Assembly: GCA_949915775.1 (NCBI GenBank)
Contig: CATLEG010000004.1
Coordinates: forward strand, 1-48,869
DNA: 48,869 nucleotides
From: an uncultured Candidatus Melainabacteria bacterium
GTDB taxonomy: Bacteria > Cyanobacteriota > Vampirovibrionia > Gastranaerophilales > Gastranaerophilaceae
Reading direction: 5' to 3'
Shown: positions 37,959 through 48,840 of the stretch, in pieces
Position numbering within the stretch: position 1 is the stretch's first letter
Layout: the number at the start of each line of letters is the position of its first letter
Notes under the pieces: generated by a model
What the model was told of the DNA's origin: nothing
Database searches by the model: none
The model's input: only the letters and a program-made list of their open reading frames with translations
Position numbers and translations under genes: made by a program

Positions 37959-39347
37959 ATGATTAGTTTAAGTTACAGAAACACTGATGAGAATATTATT
38001 GGCGCGGAAAATGGACTTAATGTTCAACAAGAATTTGCAAATTACAGAGAACAAATTGCAAATATAATCACTAACTTAAACAAAAGAAAAGATAAACCTG
38101 GCCAATGGCTCCAGTGGATGAATTTAGGCTACAATGAAGAGACTGTGTGGTATGTGAAAGAATATGCTGCAATGGTTCAAGGCAGATTTGATAATGTTTT
38201 GGTACTTGGAATTGGCGGTTCTGCATTAGGAGGAATGGCCGTTACAGAAGCACTTTTAAAACCATATTGGAACTTACTTACAGAAGAGCAAAGAAACGGA
38301 CTGCCAAAAATATTTTTTCTTGACAATATTGATCCTGATTCAATTTGCGGGTTATTAAATATTTTAGACTTAAAAAGGACTCTGGTTAATGTAGTTACCA
38401 AATCAGGTTCTACAGCTGAAACTATGGCTCAATTTATGATTGTTAAAAATCTTCTTGAAAAAGAATTAGGTGACAATTACAGATATAATATTGTTGCCAC
38501 AACCGATAAAAAAACAGGAGTTTTAAGACAAATTGCAGAACAAGAAGGTTACAAGACTTTTGTTGTTCCTGATGATGTCGGCGGAAGATTTTCTGTATTT
38601 TCAGCAGTAGGTTTATTGCCTTTTGCACTAGTCGGACTTGATATTGACGAAATCATGAACGGCATAAAAGATATGGATTTAGCATTAAAAAACACCGATA
38701 TTAACGAAAATATTGCCGCCCAAAATGCACTTATTCATTATCTAATGGACATTAAAAAAGGTAAAAATTTATCTGTTATGATGCCTTATTCAAGCAGATT
38801 AAAATATGTTTCAGACTGGTATGTACAATTGTGGGCTGAATCTTTAGGGAAAAATAAAGATAAACTTGGAAACGATATTCATATAGGTCCGACACCAATA
38901 AAAGCTCTCGGGGCAACTGATCAACATTCTCAAATTCAACTATATAATGAAGGACCAAATAATAAATTAATTAATTTTATAAGAGTTAAAGAATTTGATA
39001 ATACACTTGAAATTCCTAATATATTTGAATATACGGGAATCGGTTATCTTGGCGGAAAAACAATAAATCGTTTAATTAATGCAGAAGCTGACGCAACACG
39101 CGTTGCACTAACAGACTATAACCGGCCGACGGTTACAATTACCATAGATAAAATTAACGGATATAATATCGCGCAATTGTTATATATGTTAGAAATTCAA
39201 ACAGCAATTGCCGGAGAATTATACAATATTGATGCATTTAATCAACCGGGTGTTGAACAAGCAAAAAATTATACCTATGCACTTATGGGCAGAGCCGGTT
39301 ATGAAGACTCGGCACAGACACTTCAAGAAAAAATGGCCGCCGTTTAA
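37959..39347 (+). CDS. pgi: Glucose-6-phosphate isomerase
   Basis: VLGIGGSALGGMAVTEALL, VVTKSGSTAETMAQF, GATDQHSQIQLYNEGP. Start moved from 37815 to ATG 37959 after ggagagg-like SD gagagggg. Confidence 0.92.
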   Translation: MISLSYRNTDENIIGAENGLNVQQEFANYREQIANIITNLNKRKDKPGQWLQWMNLGYNEETVWYVKEYAAMVQGRFDNVLVLGIGGSALGGMAVTEALLKPYWNLLTEEQRNGLPKIFFLDNIDPDSICGLLNILDLKRTLVNVVTKSGSTAETMAQFMIVKNLLEKELGDNYRYNIVATTDKKTGVLRQIAEQEGYKTFVVPDDVGGRFSVFSAVGLLPFALVGLDIDEIMNGIKDMDLALKNTDINENIAAQNALIHYLMDIKKGKNLSVMMPYSSRLKYVSDWYVQLWAESLGKNKDKLGNDIHIGPTPIKALGATDQHSQIQLYNEGPNNKLINFIRVKEFDNTLEIPNIFEYTGIGYLGGKTINRLINAEADATRVALTDYNRPTVTITIDKINGYNIAQLLYMLEIQTAIAGELYNIDAFNQPGVEQAKNYTYALMGRAGYEDSAQTLQEKMAAV

Positions 39348-39352
39348 TCATA

Positions 39353-41590
39353 CTATAATGATTTAAAAACAAATGGAATTACTTCTTTTTGAATAATTTC
39401 ATGCAGTTGTGGCAGATTTTCTTTTAAATATTTTAAACATTCCGGATTTACAGAATTATACTGTAAAATAAAACTTGATTGATGATTTAATTCATAAAAC
39501 ATAATCTGCTCTAATTTAGCTAATTTTTCAGCTTTAGAAATACTTTTATCTAAAAGCATTTTAGCCGATGCACCATAATCTTTTATTGACTTTCTAAAAT
39601 GGTTTCTTAGCACCTGCACTGAACTTGAATTATTTTTTACCGGCAAAAATGTAGAATAAATAAGATGCATTGTTTCTTTTTCATTTTTATAATTAGAATT
39701 ATTTGCAAATTCATAATCTTTTATTTGATTAATAAGCTGCAATGAAAGCTTATTGCATTCTGATTCTGACAAAGGTTTAAGATATTCTTCATATCTATTA
39801 TTCATGAAAACTTTGGTTTTATTCAGTAACTCGGAAAGTTCTTCTGGAACTTGATGCCATAATTTTGAAAATTCTTCAGAACTAAATGTATACAATTCTA
39901 AATAATCTTTTTTCTTAGGCATCACTGAAAGTATAGTATCAATAGCTGCTTGACGTGCTGATTCTGTTTCTTTAATATATTTTTCAGAAAATGCTCTGGT
40001 TAATTCTGAACTTATCTCTTTATGCTGTTCTGAACTTAAAAGTCTTTCGTCTTCAGGAAGTTCAATGTCTTTACTTAAAAGAAGTGATGTTAAAAAGTAT
40101 TTATCATCAACTTGAGGTTGTTTTTTTATAAAACGTATAAATTTATTCACATAATTATCAGGGAAACAGCTATATGTATCTCTAATACATTCTGCAAATG
40201 CATTTTCTATATCGCCAATAATCTGAACTTTACCTTTACTTGTATTGAATTCATATGTACAATCTTTCAATTCTTCTAAAAGTTTTTTTGCTTCTTCAAG
40301 TTTATTATTAAGTTCTTTTAAATCATTTAATGAATTATCAGTATTAATATGAGTTTCAGGCTTTTGAGCAAAAATTTCATCATAAAAAGCTTGACGTTTT
40401 GCATGTTCTTCAGCCAATTTTATACGATTAGGTTTTATATTATGCGCATAATCAAGAAGCTGTTTAAACTCTTCATTATTACCATCAACACCATAAGAAT
40501 CAAAGAATGTTCTTATTGTAGACTGCATAACTTTTGAACGCCATTCATTAATTTCCGGCAATCTCATATATTCTGTAAATTTTTGTTTTTGATTTTTTGA
40601 TAATCCATCATAATTTTCAAAGAAATCTTTCATATCAGGAGAAATATGAAGTTTTTCCAATACTATAGAATTTATTTCACCCATATATTTTGCAACAAAA
40701 TTTAACGATGATTCATCTCTAACGCCTGTACGTTTTAAATTTTTTACAGTCTCAGAATTGTTTCCATTACCCTTTACAACGGCATCTGTAATTTTATCAA
40801 TTTCCCAATCTTTCATGCCGTCAAATTTATTTTTTGGACGATATTTAACAGTTTCCACAGGGTTTTTTACATCGGTTTTATGATAAGACAGACTTCTTGC
40901 ATTTGCTTTTCTAGGTTTATATTCATAAGGAAATTCCTCTCTGGTCGCTAAAAGAGATTTCCAAAAGCCATTATTTGGATATTTAATTCCATAAGCTGAA
41001 AGTGTATCATAACCAATAGGACTTAAACCATTATAATGAACAGAAATATCTCTTTTAAAATCTTTATTAATTTCTTTTAACGATTTCCCTTCTAAATATA
41101 TTTTTTTAAGAATATAATGTCCTAAATTATCTTTTCCATTTTTAAAAAGTGTTTTCCCTTCTTCTTTCATTAATTCTATTTCTGCAATAACACCTGTTCT
41201 GGCTTTTCTGTTAGGAACATCTGTTAAATTCTGAAACAATGGTTCAAATCTATTTTCTTTAGAAAAAATTTTCTTTACCTGTTCAAGATTAGAAGTTTCA
41301 TTTATATCATCATATGTAACACTAAGCATTTGAGCCGGAGGCATTTTCCTGCGATCTTCAAAATCATCTAACAAATAATTTCTCATCAAATCAGGCATAC
41401 CATTCATATTAAAAGGCTGAGCATAAAAGTTTTCAGGTGTTCTGAAAAGACGTGCAGTAAAATTTACATTGTAATCTTTATATGCAATCGGATTATATGT
41501 ATTATTTTGAATATAATTTTGATTATTTTCTACTTTAGTTTGTCTTGCTGTTTTTTGAGGGGTAAATAAATTAATTTTTTCTACTTTCAT
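39353..41590 (-). CDS. Large orphan, probably lineage-restricted protein with VNFTARLFRTPENFYAQPFN N-terminal block
   Basis: Long intact ORF; no recognised domain; charged alpha-helical composition. Confidence 0.6.
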   Translation of the reverse strand: MKVEKINLFTPQKTARQTKVENNQNYIQNNTYNPIAYKDYNVNFTARLFRTPENFYAQPFNMNGMPDLMRNYLLDDFEDRRKMPPAQMLSVTYDDINETSNLEQVKKIFSKENRFEPLFQNLTDVPNRKARTGVIAEIELMKEEGKTLFKNGKDNLGHYILKKIYLEGKSLKEINKDFKRDISVHYNGLSPIGYDTLSAYGIKYPNNGFWKSLLATREEFPYEYKPRKANARSLSYHKTDVKNPVETVKYRPKNKFDGMKDWEIDKITDAVVKGNGNNSETVKNLKRTGVRDESSLNFVAKYMGEINSIVLEKLHISPDMKDFFENYDGLSKNQKQKFTEYMRLPEINEWRSKVMQSTIRTFFDSYGVDGNNEEFKQLLDYAHNIKPNRIKLAEEHAKRQAFYDEIFAQKPETHINTDNSLNDLKELNNKLEEAKKLLEELKDCTYEFNTSKGKVQIIGDIENAFAECIRDTYSCFPDNYVNKFIRFIKKQPQVDDKYFLTSLLLSKDIELPEDERLLSSEQHKEISSELTRAFSEKYIKETESARQAAIDTILSVMPKKKDYLELYTFSSEEFSKLWHQVPEELSELLNKTKVFMNNRYEEYLKPLSESECNKLSLQLINQIKDYEFANNSNYKNEKETMHLIYSTFLPVKNNSSSVQVLRNHFRKSIKDYGASAKMLLDKSISKAEKLAKLEQIMFYELNHQSSFILQYNSVNPECLKYLKENLPQLHEIIQKEVIPFVFKSL

Positions 41591-41704
41591 TTGGGTTCCT
41601 TTCGCTCTAATTTATAAACACTGAACAAAATATTTTTTGCTATTATTTTTACATAAATTAATAACTTTTTTGTGATAGTATTAAAATGAATAGGAGAGAA
41701 AATT

Positions 41705-42748
41705 ATGTATGATGTAATAACTATTGGCAGTGCAACAATGGACGTATTTGTAGAAAGTGATGATGCAAATATCGTTTCTGTTTATACAAAAAATAAAAAA
41801 TCTGAATTTATGAGTTACCCTTACGGCGCGAAAGTTGAAATTTCAGATTTTGATTCTCAAGTTGGCGGCGGCGGGGTTAATACTGCTGCGAATTTTGCGA
41901 ATTTAGGATATAAAACCGGCGCAATATTTAAAATTGGAGACGATATTTATTCTGATGGAATACTACAATCTTTTAAAAACAGTAAGGTCGATTTATCTAA
42001 TATAGTACAGGATAAATCTTTAAGTACCGGATTTTCTATTATCTTAGTAAGCTTTCAAGGTGATAGAACAGTATTGGCACATCGTGGTGCTAATGCAAAA
42101 ATAAAAAAATCTGACATTAATTTTGAAGCAATAAAAGCTGCAAAACTTTTATATATTGCACCAATGAACGGAGACAGTACAAAAATTCTTGATGATATCG
42201 CAAATTTCGCAAGAGAAAATAATGTTTATGTTTGTTTTAATGCAGGTTCATCAAGTCTTAAAAAGGGATTTAATTATCTCAAAAAAATTCTTGCAAATGC
42301 AAATATCGTAATGATGAATAAAGAAGAAGCTTCTATGGCAACTCAAATTGAGGTTCGTCCGGATACCAGAGATGAAAAATTTTCAAACGAACTTATTCAT
42401 CCTGATGTAAAAGAGATGTTTAAGAAATTAAAAATAGCAGATTATCAGATTATTGTAATAACTGACGGAAAAAACGGAGCTTATGCATATAACGGAAAAC
42501 AATATTATTACTGCCCAGTATTTGACGGGCCTGTAGTTTCTACATTAGGCGCGGGTGATGCTTTCGCTTCAACATTCTGCGCAGCTCTTGAAAAAACAAA
42601 TAAAGACATAGGAAAAGCTTTAATGTATGCATCTGTTAATTCGGCAGGAGTTGTTTCTAAATTCGGTGCAACTCAAGGACTTCTGACTTTCGAACAAATA
42701 GAAAATATATTAAAAGATAATCCCGATTACAATTATAAAATAGATTAA
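41705..42748 (+). CDS. PfkB-family carbohydrate/nucleoside kinase
   Basis: VGGGGVNTAANFANLGYKTG, VVSTLGAGDAFASTFCAAL. Confidence 0.92.
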   Translation: MYDVITIGSATMDVFVESDDANIVSVYTKNKKSEFMSYPYGAKVEISDFDSQVGGGGVNTAANFANLGYKTGAIFKIGDDIYSDGILQSFKNSKVDLSNIVQDKSLSTGFSIILVSFQGDRTVLAHRGANAKIKKSDINFEAIKAAKLLYIAPMNGDSTKILDDIANFARENNVYVCFNAGSSSLKKGFNYLKKILANANIVMMNKEEASMATQIEVRPDTRDEKFSNELIHPDVKEMFKKLKIADYQIIVITDGKNGAYAYNGKQYYYCPVFDGPVVSTLGAGDAFASTFCAALEKTNKDIGKALMYASVNSAGVVSKFGATQGLLTFEQIENILKDNPDYNYKID

Positions 42749-42775
42749 AAAAGGCTCTAAATGAGCCTTTTTTTT
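42747..42775. terminator. Intrinsic terminator
   Basis: aaaaaaggctctaaatgagccttttttttc between convergent genes. Confidence 0.85.
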
Positions 42776-43531
42776 CTAATCCAATTCAGGTTCAATTTTT
42801 TCTTGATAAATTTTAACTGAACAATATGCCCATAACAGACCCATCATTGAACCTAGATAACCGCCAAGCAAACCGCCGGCATACATTCCCATGCCGGAAG
42901 CACTTCCGCCGGTCAATCCTATAATAACACCAACAATAAAACTAGGAATCATTGCTATTATAAATACCGGAATAAATAAAAGTCCAAGAAGAATTATTGG
43001 TAAAATTGCAGGTTTCATATACCTGATAGGCAAAGAAATCTTGTATAATCCGGATGTATTAAAATTTTTTGCATACGCAACATAAATAAATTGAATAAAC
43101 GGTGCCCAAATAATTAAAAGTACAAATAACGCAATCCAGCCTAAAATCGGAATTATAGCAAGTAAATACACCGCAATTGCATACAATATCCATACAATCA
43201 TCAACGGTAATGCCCCGAAAAATACACCAAAAGGTTTTGAATCGATTTCGGGCAGCAATTCCTGATTTTCATCCTCAAAAGCATTATGCATTAATGACAA
43301 ACTGTATCCCGTAATATAAATACTAACAGCAATTGCTGCAATTATTCCAACAACAATTGTCGAAATATCCGGACTAGCACCAGCCTTTATTGAATCTTGA
43401 AGAGTTTCAAAATGCAAAGACACAGCAGATAAAATTCCAGTTATTGCAAAAAGACAAACGTGTTTTAATCCAGCATTAGGCCCGGAATAAATTCTTTTCA
43501 CACCATCCACAACTAAAGCGACCAAATTCAT
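42776..43531 (-). CDS. Polytopic membrane protein (DUF4013-like)
   Basis: Multiple TMs; Gly-rich GGSASGMGMYAGGLLGGYLGSMMGLLWAY; overlaps upstream gene by ATGA. Confidence 0.6.
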   Translation of the reverse strand: MNLVALVVDGVKRIYSGPNAGLKHVCLFAITGILSAVSLHFETLQDSIKAGASPDISTIVVGIIAAIAVSIYITGYSLSLMHNAFEDENQELLPEIDSKPFGVFFGALPLMIVWILYAIAVYLLAIIPILGWIALFVLLIIWAPFIQFIYVAYAKNFNTSGLYKISLPIRYMKPAILPIILLGLLFIPVFIIAMIPSFIVGVIIGLTGGSASGMGMYAGGLLGGYLGSMMGLLWAYCSVKIYQEKIEPELD

Positions 43532-44256
43532 AATTCCTCTCTTTCATAAGTTTTTATTAATTCATAATCCCACGCCATACAACCTAAAGTCAAAATATAT
43601 ACAAGTAATACTCCGGCGATTAATCCGGATAATCTAGTAATAGCAAATTGTTGAGAAGACAATAACAAAGCAATTGAATTTATATCACCTCTATACAATA
43701 TTGCCAATATTACCCCTGCAATAAAAAATATCACGAATATAATTGCACATACCAATAAATATCCGCAGATTAAAACCAATAATCTTTTGAAAAACAATAT
43801 GATATAATCATTAAGATTTAATTTTTTCAAAAGACTAACAGCATCATTATTCTGATAATTATAAGAAAATCCCGCCTGCAACATAGTCAAAGGAACTGCA
43901 AGCAGCATTTCAAGCCCAAAAGTAAGCTGCCATTTATGCATAAAAAGTTTTACAAAAAACAATAATACACCTACAAAAAATGTAAAAAATAAGACTTTAC
44001 TAAATACCAGCTTTAACGACCTACAATCAATCTCCGGCAATTCTCTTTCATGCATGAATATTGTTTCATATCCGGTATAAAAAAGTGCAAATAAAATCGC
44101 TACAACTATATATGCAACTTTTTGCAAAGGAGAAATTGATGCTCCAGAGTTTACAAAAGCCTCAAAAACACCGACAATTCCGCAAATAGAAAACAATGTT
44201 AATTGTCTGTGAAAAACATCATCTCCTGAAAATAACCTTTTTAAACCTTCTATCAT
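43528..44256 (-). CDS. Polytopic membrane protein, paralogue-like partner of 42776..43531
   Basis: Similar N-terminus (GLKRLFSGDD vs GVKRIYSGPN) and topology. Confidence 0.6.
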   Translation of the reverse strand: MIEGLKRLFSGDDVFHRQLTLFSICGIVGVFEAFVNSGASISPLQKVAYIVVAILFALFYTGYETIFMHERELPEIDCRSLKLVFSKVLFFTFFVGVLLFFVKLFMHKWQLTFGLEMLLAVPLTMLQAGFSYNYQNNDAVSLLKKLNLNDYIILFFKRLLVLICGYLLVCAIIFVIFFIAGVILAILYRGDINSIALLLSSQQFAITRLSGLIAGVLLVYILTLGCMAWDYELIKTYEREEL

Positions 44257-44327
44257 CTATCCTCCATACAAATTATAACATTTTTTTGAACAATTGCAAG
44301 AATATATTTTTTTAGTAAAATTATTTT

Positions 44328-45410
44328 ATGGATATAGAATTAAAACAGCAATATAACGCGTTAAAAACCAGATTTGATAAAATAAACACATTTGATACAG
44401 AAACATTAAAAAAAGATTTGTTAGCTCTTGAAGAGAAAATGCAAACTCCGGAAATCTGGGCAAACCAGAAAAAAGCATCAGAATTAGGTACTCAAATTCG
44501 AGAAATCAAAGACAATCTTGAATTTATTACAAAATGGCAGGGAGTATTAGACGACACTTCAATTGCATTGGAAATTCAAGATGAAGATTTACTTGAAGAA
44601 TGTACTCAAAATCTTGCAAAAATGGAAAAAGCATTAGACAAATTTGAAGTAAAACAAATGTTATCAGGCGAATATGATGATGCGGATGCAATTTTAACTA
44701 TTAATGCCGGAGCCGGCGGTACAGATGCGCAAGACTGGGCTAGTCTGTTACTTAGAATGTATACAAGATGGGTTGAAAGTAAAGGTTGGAAATTTGAACT
44801 TTTAGATAAACTTGATGGAGATGAAGCCGGTATTAAATCAGCAACAATAAAAATTATCGGAAAATATGCGTTCGGTTATGCAAAAGCTGAAAAAGGAGTT
44901 CATAGACTTGTCAGAATTTCTCCATTCAATGCCAACGGCAAACGTCAAACAAGTTTTGCCTCAGTTGAAGTTTCACCGATTATAGAAGATTTTGAAAAAA
45001 CAATAGTAATTCCGCCCGAAGAATTAGAAATTGATACAATGCGTTCAGGCGGTGCAGGCGGTCAAAATGTCAACAAAGTTGAAACTGCCGTCAGGATTTT
45101 ACATAAACCTACAGGAATTGTCGTAAAATGTCAGCAAGAACGTTCTCAATTACAAAACAAAGAAAATGCAATGCAAATTCTTGCCTCAAAACTTCTTGCA
45201 ATAAGACAGGAAGAACACGAAAAGAAACTTGCAGAACTTAAAGGCGAAAATGTTGATATTAATTTCGGTTCACAAATTCGTTCTTATGTATTCCATCCTT
45301 ATAAAATGGTTAAAGACCATAGAACAGGATATGAAGTTAGCAATGTTGATGCCGTAATGGATGGGGATTTGGACGAATTTATTGAAACATACCTAAAAAT
45401 AAATATTTGA
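44328..45410 (+). CDS. prfB: Peptide chain release factor 2
   Basis: [19 protein letters not shown] (GGQ), [20 protein letters not shown] (SPF). Confidence 0.95.
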   Translation: MDIELKQQYNALKTRFDKINTFDTETLKKDLLALEEKMQTPEIWANQKKASELGTQIREIKDNLEFITKWQGVLDDTSIALEIQDEDLLEECTQNLAKMEKALDKFEVKQMLSGEYDDADAILTINAGAGGTDAQDWASLLLRMYTRWVESKGWKFELLDKLDGDEAGIKSATIKIIGKYAFGYAKAEKGVHRLVRISPFNANGKRQTSFASVEVSPIIEDFEKTIVIPPEELEIDTMRSGGAGGQNVNKVETAVRILHKPTGIVVKCQQERSQLQNKENAMQILASKLLAIRQEEHEKKLAELKGENVDINFGSQIRSYVFHPYKMVKDHRTGYEVSNVDAVMDGDLDEFIETYLKINI

Positions 45411-45441
45411 TAATCTTGCTTGTTTTTGATAATAATTAGTT

Positions 45442-46398
45442 ATGGGAATTTACTTTTTTTACGGCGAAGAAGATTATAATATAGAACAAGAAATTAACAA
45501 GCTTAAAAAAGGACTTGATAAAAATTTTCTTGAAATGAGTTATAAAACTTATGACAATCCAAAATTTGCCGATTTAATTTCTATACTGCGCTCTCAGCCT
45601 ATGATGTTTGGGAAAATGCTTATTATTATTAATTGTTTTGATTATTTTTTCAAGAATTTTGAAGACAATGAAATCAAAGAAATAGAAAAAGCATTAGAAG
45701 ATAATAACGATAATCTTGATATTGCATTTGTTGCAGAAGTTCCGCATGATAGCATCAAAAAAATTGACAGCCGAAAAAAATTATTCAAACTTCTAAAAAA
45801 ATATAACAGCGTAGAATGTGCTGTTATACCAACCTACAAAACAGCCGAATTAGAAAGCTGGATTACAAAACAAGGAAAATCTAAAGACATAAAACTTGAT
45901 AAAAATGCTCTGACTGCACTCATTTCACAAGTTGGAAACAATCTTCGCCAAATTGATAAAGAACTGGATAAATTAAAATTATTTGCTTATCCAAAAAATA
46001 TTATCACTTCAGATATGGTTAAGGAAATTTGTATTTCTAACGAAGATTTATTTGCTTTTTCTGACTTTTTAATGGAGAACGAAAAGGACAAAGCTCTTTT
46101 AGAATACAGAAAACTGTTAGATTCAAGATATCCGTTAGAAATTTTATCAACACTACAGACAATGACCAGACGCTGGATTATTTTAAAAGCAAAAGGCAAA
46201 ACTTCAACACCAATGGAACTTTCCAGACTGACCGGCATGCATGAATATGTTGTAAAATTAACATTACAACGTCTAAGAAAAAACAATCTTAAAGATTTGG
46301 TCAGATTAAAACAAAATCTCGCAGATGCAGAATATAAAATCAAATCAGGTTTAGTATTAGATGTAGAAAAAGAGGTTGAAAATGCACTCTTTAGATGA
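45442..46398 (+). CDS. holA: DNA polymerase III subunit delta
   Basis: YFFYGEEDYNIEQEI, FSDFLMENEKDKALLEYRKLLDSRYPLEILSTLQTMTRRW. Confidence 0.85.
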   Translation: MGIYFFYGEEDYNIEQEINKLKKGLDKNFLEMSYKTYDNPKFADLISILRSQPMMFGKMLIIINCFDYFFKNFEDNEIKEIEKALEDNNDNLDIAFVAEVPHDSIKKIDSRKKLFKLLKKYNSVECAVIPTYKTAELESWITKQGKSKDIKLDKNALTALISQVGNNLRQIDKELDKLKLFAYPKNIITSDMVKEICISNEDLFAFSDFLMENEKDKALLEYRKLLDSRYPLEILSTLQTMTRRWIILKAKGKTSTPMELSRLTGMHEYVVKLTLQRLRKNNLKDLVRLKQNLADAEYKIKSGLVLDVEKEVENALFR

Positions 46399-47248
46399 AT
46401 CTATAAGAACAAAATATCCATTTTTAATTAAATATTTTAACAATGCTGTAAATAATGAAAACATGGCACATTGTATACTATTTTACGGCTCAGATATTCA
46501 AGCCCAATACGATTTAGCACTTGAAATTTCAAGATTACTTAATTGCAAAGGCACTCATGATGAGTTTTGTAATTGTTTGAACTGTAAATGGATTAGAGAA
46601 AACAATCACCCTGCCGTTCTTACAATTTCAAAAGTTGACAACAAGCCGTCAGATGACACCTCAAAAACCGTTATTTCTATTGATCAGGCAAGAATGATTA
46701 AAAACGATTTACTAATCACATCAGATTATCATAGAGTTTTAATCTTTTGTGACAGAGACAAAAATGGCAACATTTGCGGACTTAATCAACAAACTTTTCA
46801 GGCAGATGCGGCAAATGCATTACTTAAAACTTTTGAAGAACCGCCTTCAAATACGACTTTTTTCTTTTTAACAAAAGATAAGTCCGATATGATTACAACA
46901 GTTGTTTCAAGAGCGCAAAGTTTTTATGTTCCGTCGATGAAAGATGAAGATTGTGATTTTTCTGATGTAAAAGATGTTATGGATGGCTATCTGGAATTAG
47001 AGCGCAATGAAGTATTAGAGTTTAATGATAAAGTTTTAGAACTTGCTAGAATGATTGATCCTGAACAAATTTTCACCCAAATGCAAAACTATATAAAAGC
47101 ATTACTGCTTTCAAATATAGATAATTCCTCAATCAAAGTAAAGTTAATTTCCGATATCAAAGCACTGGAAACCGCAAAAAAAGAATCCAGATTAAACATG
47201 AATATTCAAACTGTTGTTGAAACTTTAGGGTTTAAATTAATACTGTAA
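46376..47248 (+). CDS. holB: DNA polymerase III subunit delta' (start possibly ATG 46382)
   Basis: ILFYGSDIQAQYDLALEISRLLNC, CNCLNCKWI zinc-binding, AANALLKTFEEPPSNTTFFFLTKD. Confidence 0.88.
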   Translation: MKMHSLDESIRTKYPFLIKYFNNAVNNENMAHCILFYGSDIQAQYDLALEISRLLNCKGTHDEFCNCLNCKWIRENNHPAVLTISKVDNKPSDDTSKTVISIDQARMIKNDLLITSDYHRVLIFCDRDKNGNICGLNQQTFQADAANALLKTFEEPPSNTTFFFLTKDKSDMITTVVSRAQSFYVPSMKDEDCDFSDVKDVMDGYLELERNEVLEFNDKVLELARMIDPEQIFTQMQNYIKALLLSNIDNSSIKVKLISDIKALETAKKESRLNMNIQTVVETLGFKLIL

Positions 47249-47815
47249 TTATTTTTTAATTGCTTTTAAAATTTTTGTAGTATCCGGCAAGACTGCTTTT
47301 GTTTTATTCGCAGCATTACTAACATTTTCAATTAACGGTTTTACCGCATTTTTCTGAGGTACTGTTCTACTTTCCAAATAAGCTATTGTTGCAGTAGATA
47401 AAAGAAGTAAAAAAGAAATAATACCAAAAGCACGATTATTACTTTGTGTATTTTTTATACCACTTTTAATATCTGAAATTTTAAACTCGGAATTTTTATC
47501 ATACTCACCTATATCAATTCTATCAGAATAAATATGAGCCCTGTCTATTCCCGTTCCGGTTTCTCTAAGCCCTTTATATCCGCTTAAATAAACAGAATCG
47601 CCGGAATGAGGACGAATCATAAAGTCAATACCTTTTTTCGTTTTATAAAAACCTTCCGCAGTTTGTCCGTTAAATTCCTCTAAAGGCTTTCTCATAGCTG
47701 TTTTTATAGAATTAACAAGTGCATCTTGAACCTGATTATATTTTACATTTCTAAGTTTATAAATTCCGGTAAAATTTGCTTTATTATTCTGATTATCTGC
47801 TGCATAAATTTTCAT
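47249..47815 (-). CDS. Orphan hypothetical protein with N-terminal KANFTGIY motif and one TM
   Basis: MKIYAADNQNNKANFTGIYKLRNVKYN; TM AFGIISFLLLLSTATIAYL. Confidence 0.55.
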   Translation of the reverse strand: MKIYAADNQNNKANFTGIYKLRNVKYNQVQDALVNSIKTAMRKPLEEFNGQTAEGFYKTKKGIDFMIRPHSGDSVYLSGYKGLRETGTGIDRAHIYSDRIDIGEYDKNSEFKISDIKSGIKNTQSNNRAFGIISFLLLLSTATIAYLESRTVPQKNAVKPLIENVSNAANKTKAVLPDTTKILKAIKK

Positions 47816-47845
47816 ATTATTTCTTTCTAAATTATTATTATATAA

Positions 47846-48610
47846 TTAATTAATATTTTTATCAGCTAATGCGGTTTCAATTTCATCAATAATTAGCTTT
47901 GCCGCAGCAATTCTATTTTCAGCAGTCGTAATCGGTCTGCCAACAACCATATAATCGACACCTGATAAAATCGCATCACGCGGAGTATCTACTCTTACCT
48001 GATCATTTACAGAAGACCAGGTTGGACGTGTTGCCGGACATAGAATTATAAAATCTTCACCAATTTCTTTTCTAATACGCTTTGCCTCTTCCGCACTAGC
48101 TACAACACCGTCTAATCCGGTTTCTCGTGCTACTTTTGCAAGCTGTAAAACAAAATCTTCTATATTTTTATCTACACACAATTCTGTAGTCAATGTTTTT
48201 TGTCCAAAACTTGATAATAATGTGACACCTAAAATTGTTGGAGGTTCTAAACCATAGGATTTTGCCGCGGCGCGTGAAGCTTTTACTACAGCTGATGTCA
48301 TTTTAGACCCGCCCTGAATATGAACATTAAAGAAATTTACATTATTTTTCACAAGACTAATACATGCTTTTTGAACAGAATGTGGAATATCATGAAATTT
48401 ACTGTCATAATAACATTTAGCACCATGTTCTTCCAAAAGTCTAAAAGCTTCAAATCCATAATTAACAATAAGAGGCAGACCAATTTTAAAATAACCTACA
48501 TAATCTTTAAGTTCTTTTACAAGCTCTTCAGCCTCTTTTAAATTATCAACATCTAACGCCAAAATTATGCGGTCTTTTGCATTTACAGGTTTTTCAATCA
48601 TAGCAGACAT
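47846..48610 (-). CDS. pyrF: Orotidine 5'-phosphate decarboxylase
   Basis: IILALDVDNLKEAEEL, CYYDSKFHDIPHSVQKA, DYMVVGRPITTAENR. Confidence 0.95.
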   Translation of the reverse strand: MSAMIEKPVNAKDRIILALDVDNLKEAEELVKELKDYVGYFKIGLPLIVNYGFEAFRLLEEHGAKCYYDSKFHDIPHSVQKACISLVKNNVNFFNVHIQGGSKMTSAVVKASRAAAKSYGLEPPTILGVTLLSSFGQKTLTTELCVDKNIEDFVLQLAKVARETGLDGVVASAEEAKRIRKEIGEDFIILCPATRPTWSSVNDQVRVDTPRDAILSGVDYMVVGRPITTAENRIAAAKLIIDEIETALADKNIN

Positions 48611-48694
48611 ATTTTACCACCGCGAAAAAAGAAAATCAACCTGTTAATTGACTTATATACAAAAAAACTTTATAAATAAAACCATTTGTAACCC

Positions 48695-48723
48695 TTGACA
48701 AACACTGAAAAATCGTAAATAAT
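48695..48723 (+). promoter_or_regulatory. Sigma70-like promoter upstream of a truncated CDS
   Basis: TTGACA - 17 nt - AATAAT. Confidence 0.6.
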
Positions 48724-48840
48724 GGGTTAGAAGAAGAATTGAAGCTTGGAAGAACGGAAGTCAAGAGGTCAGGCTATTAAAAAAATAATTTTCTGACTTG
48801 TCATCTTCTTGCCATATGAGCAACTAAGGAGGTAAATATA

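Noticed and set aside
44328-44420. Programmed +1 frameshift in prfB
   Set aside because: The RF2 N-terminus is continuous from ATG 44328 and no CTTTGA-type site is needed to join frames.
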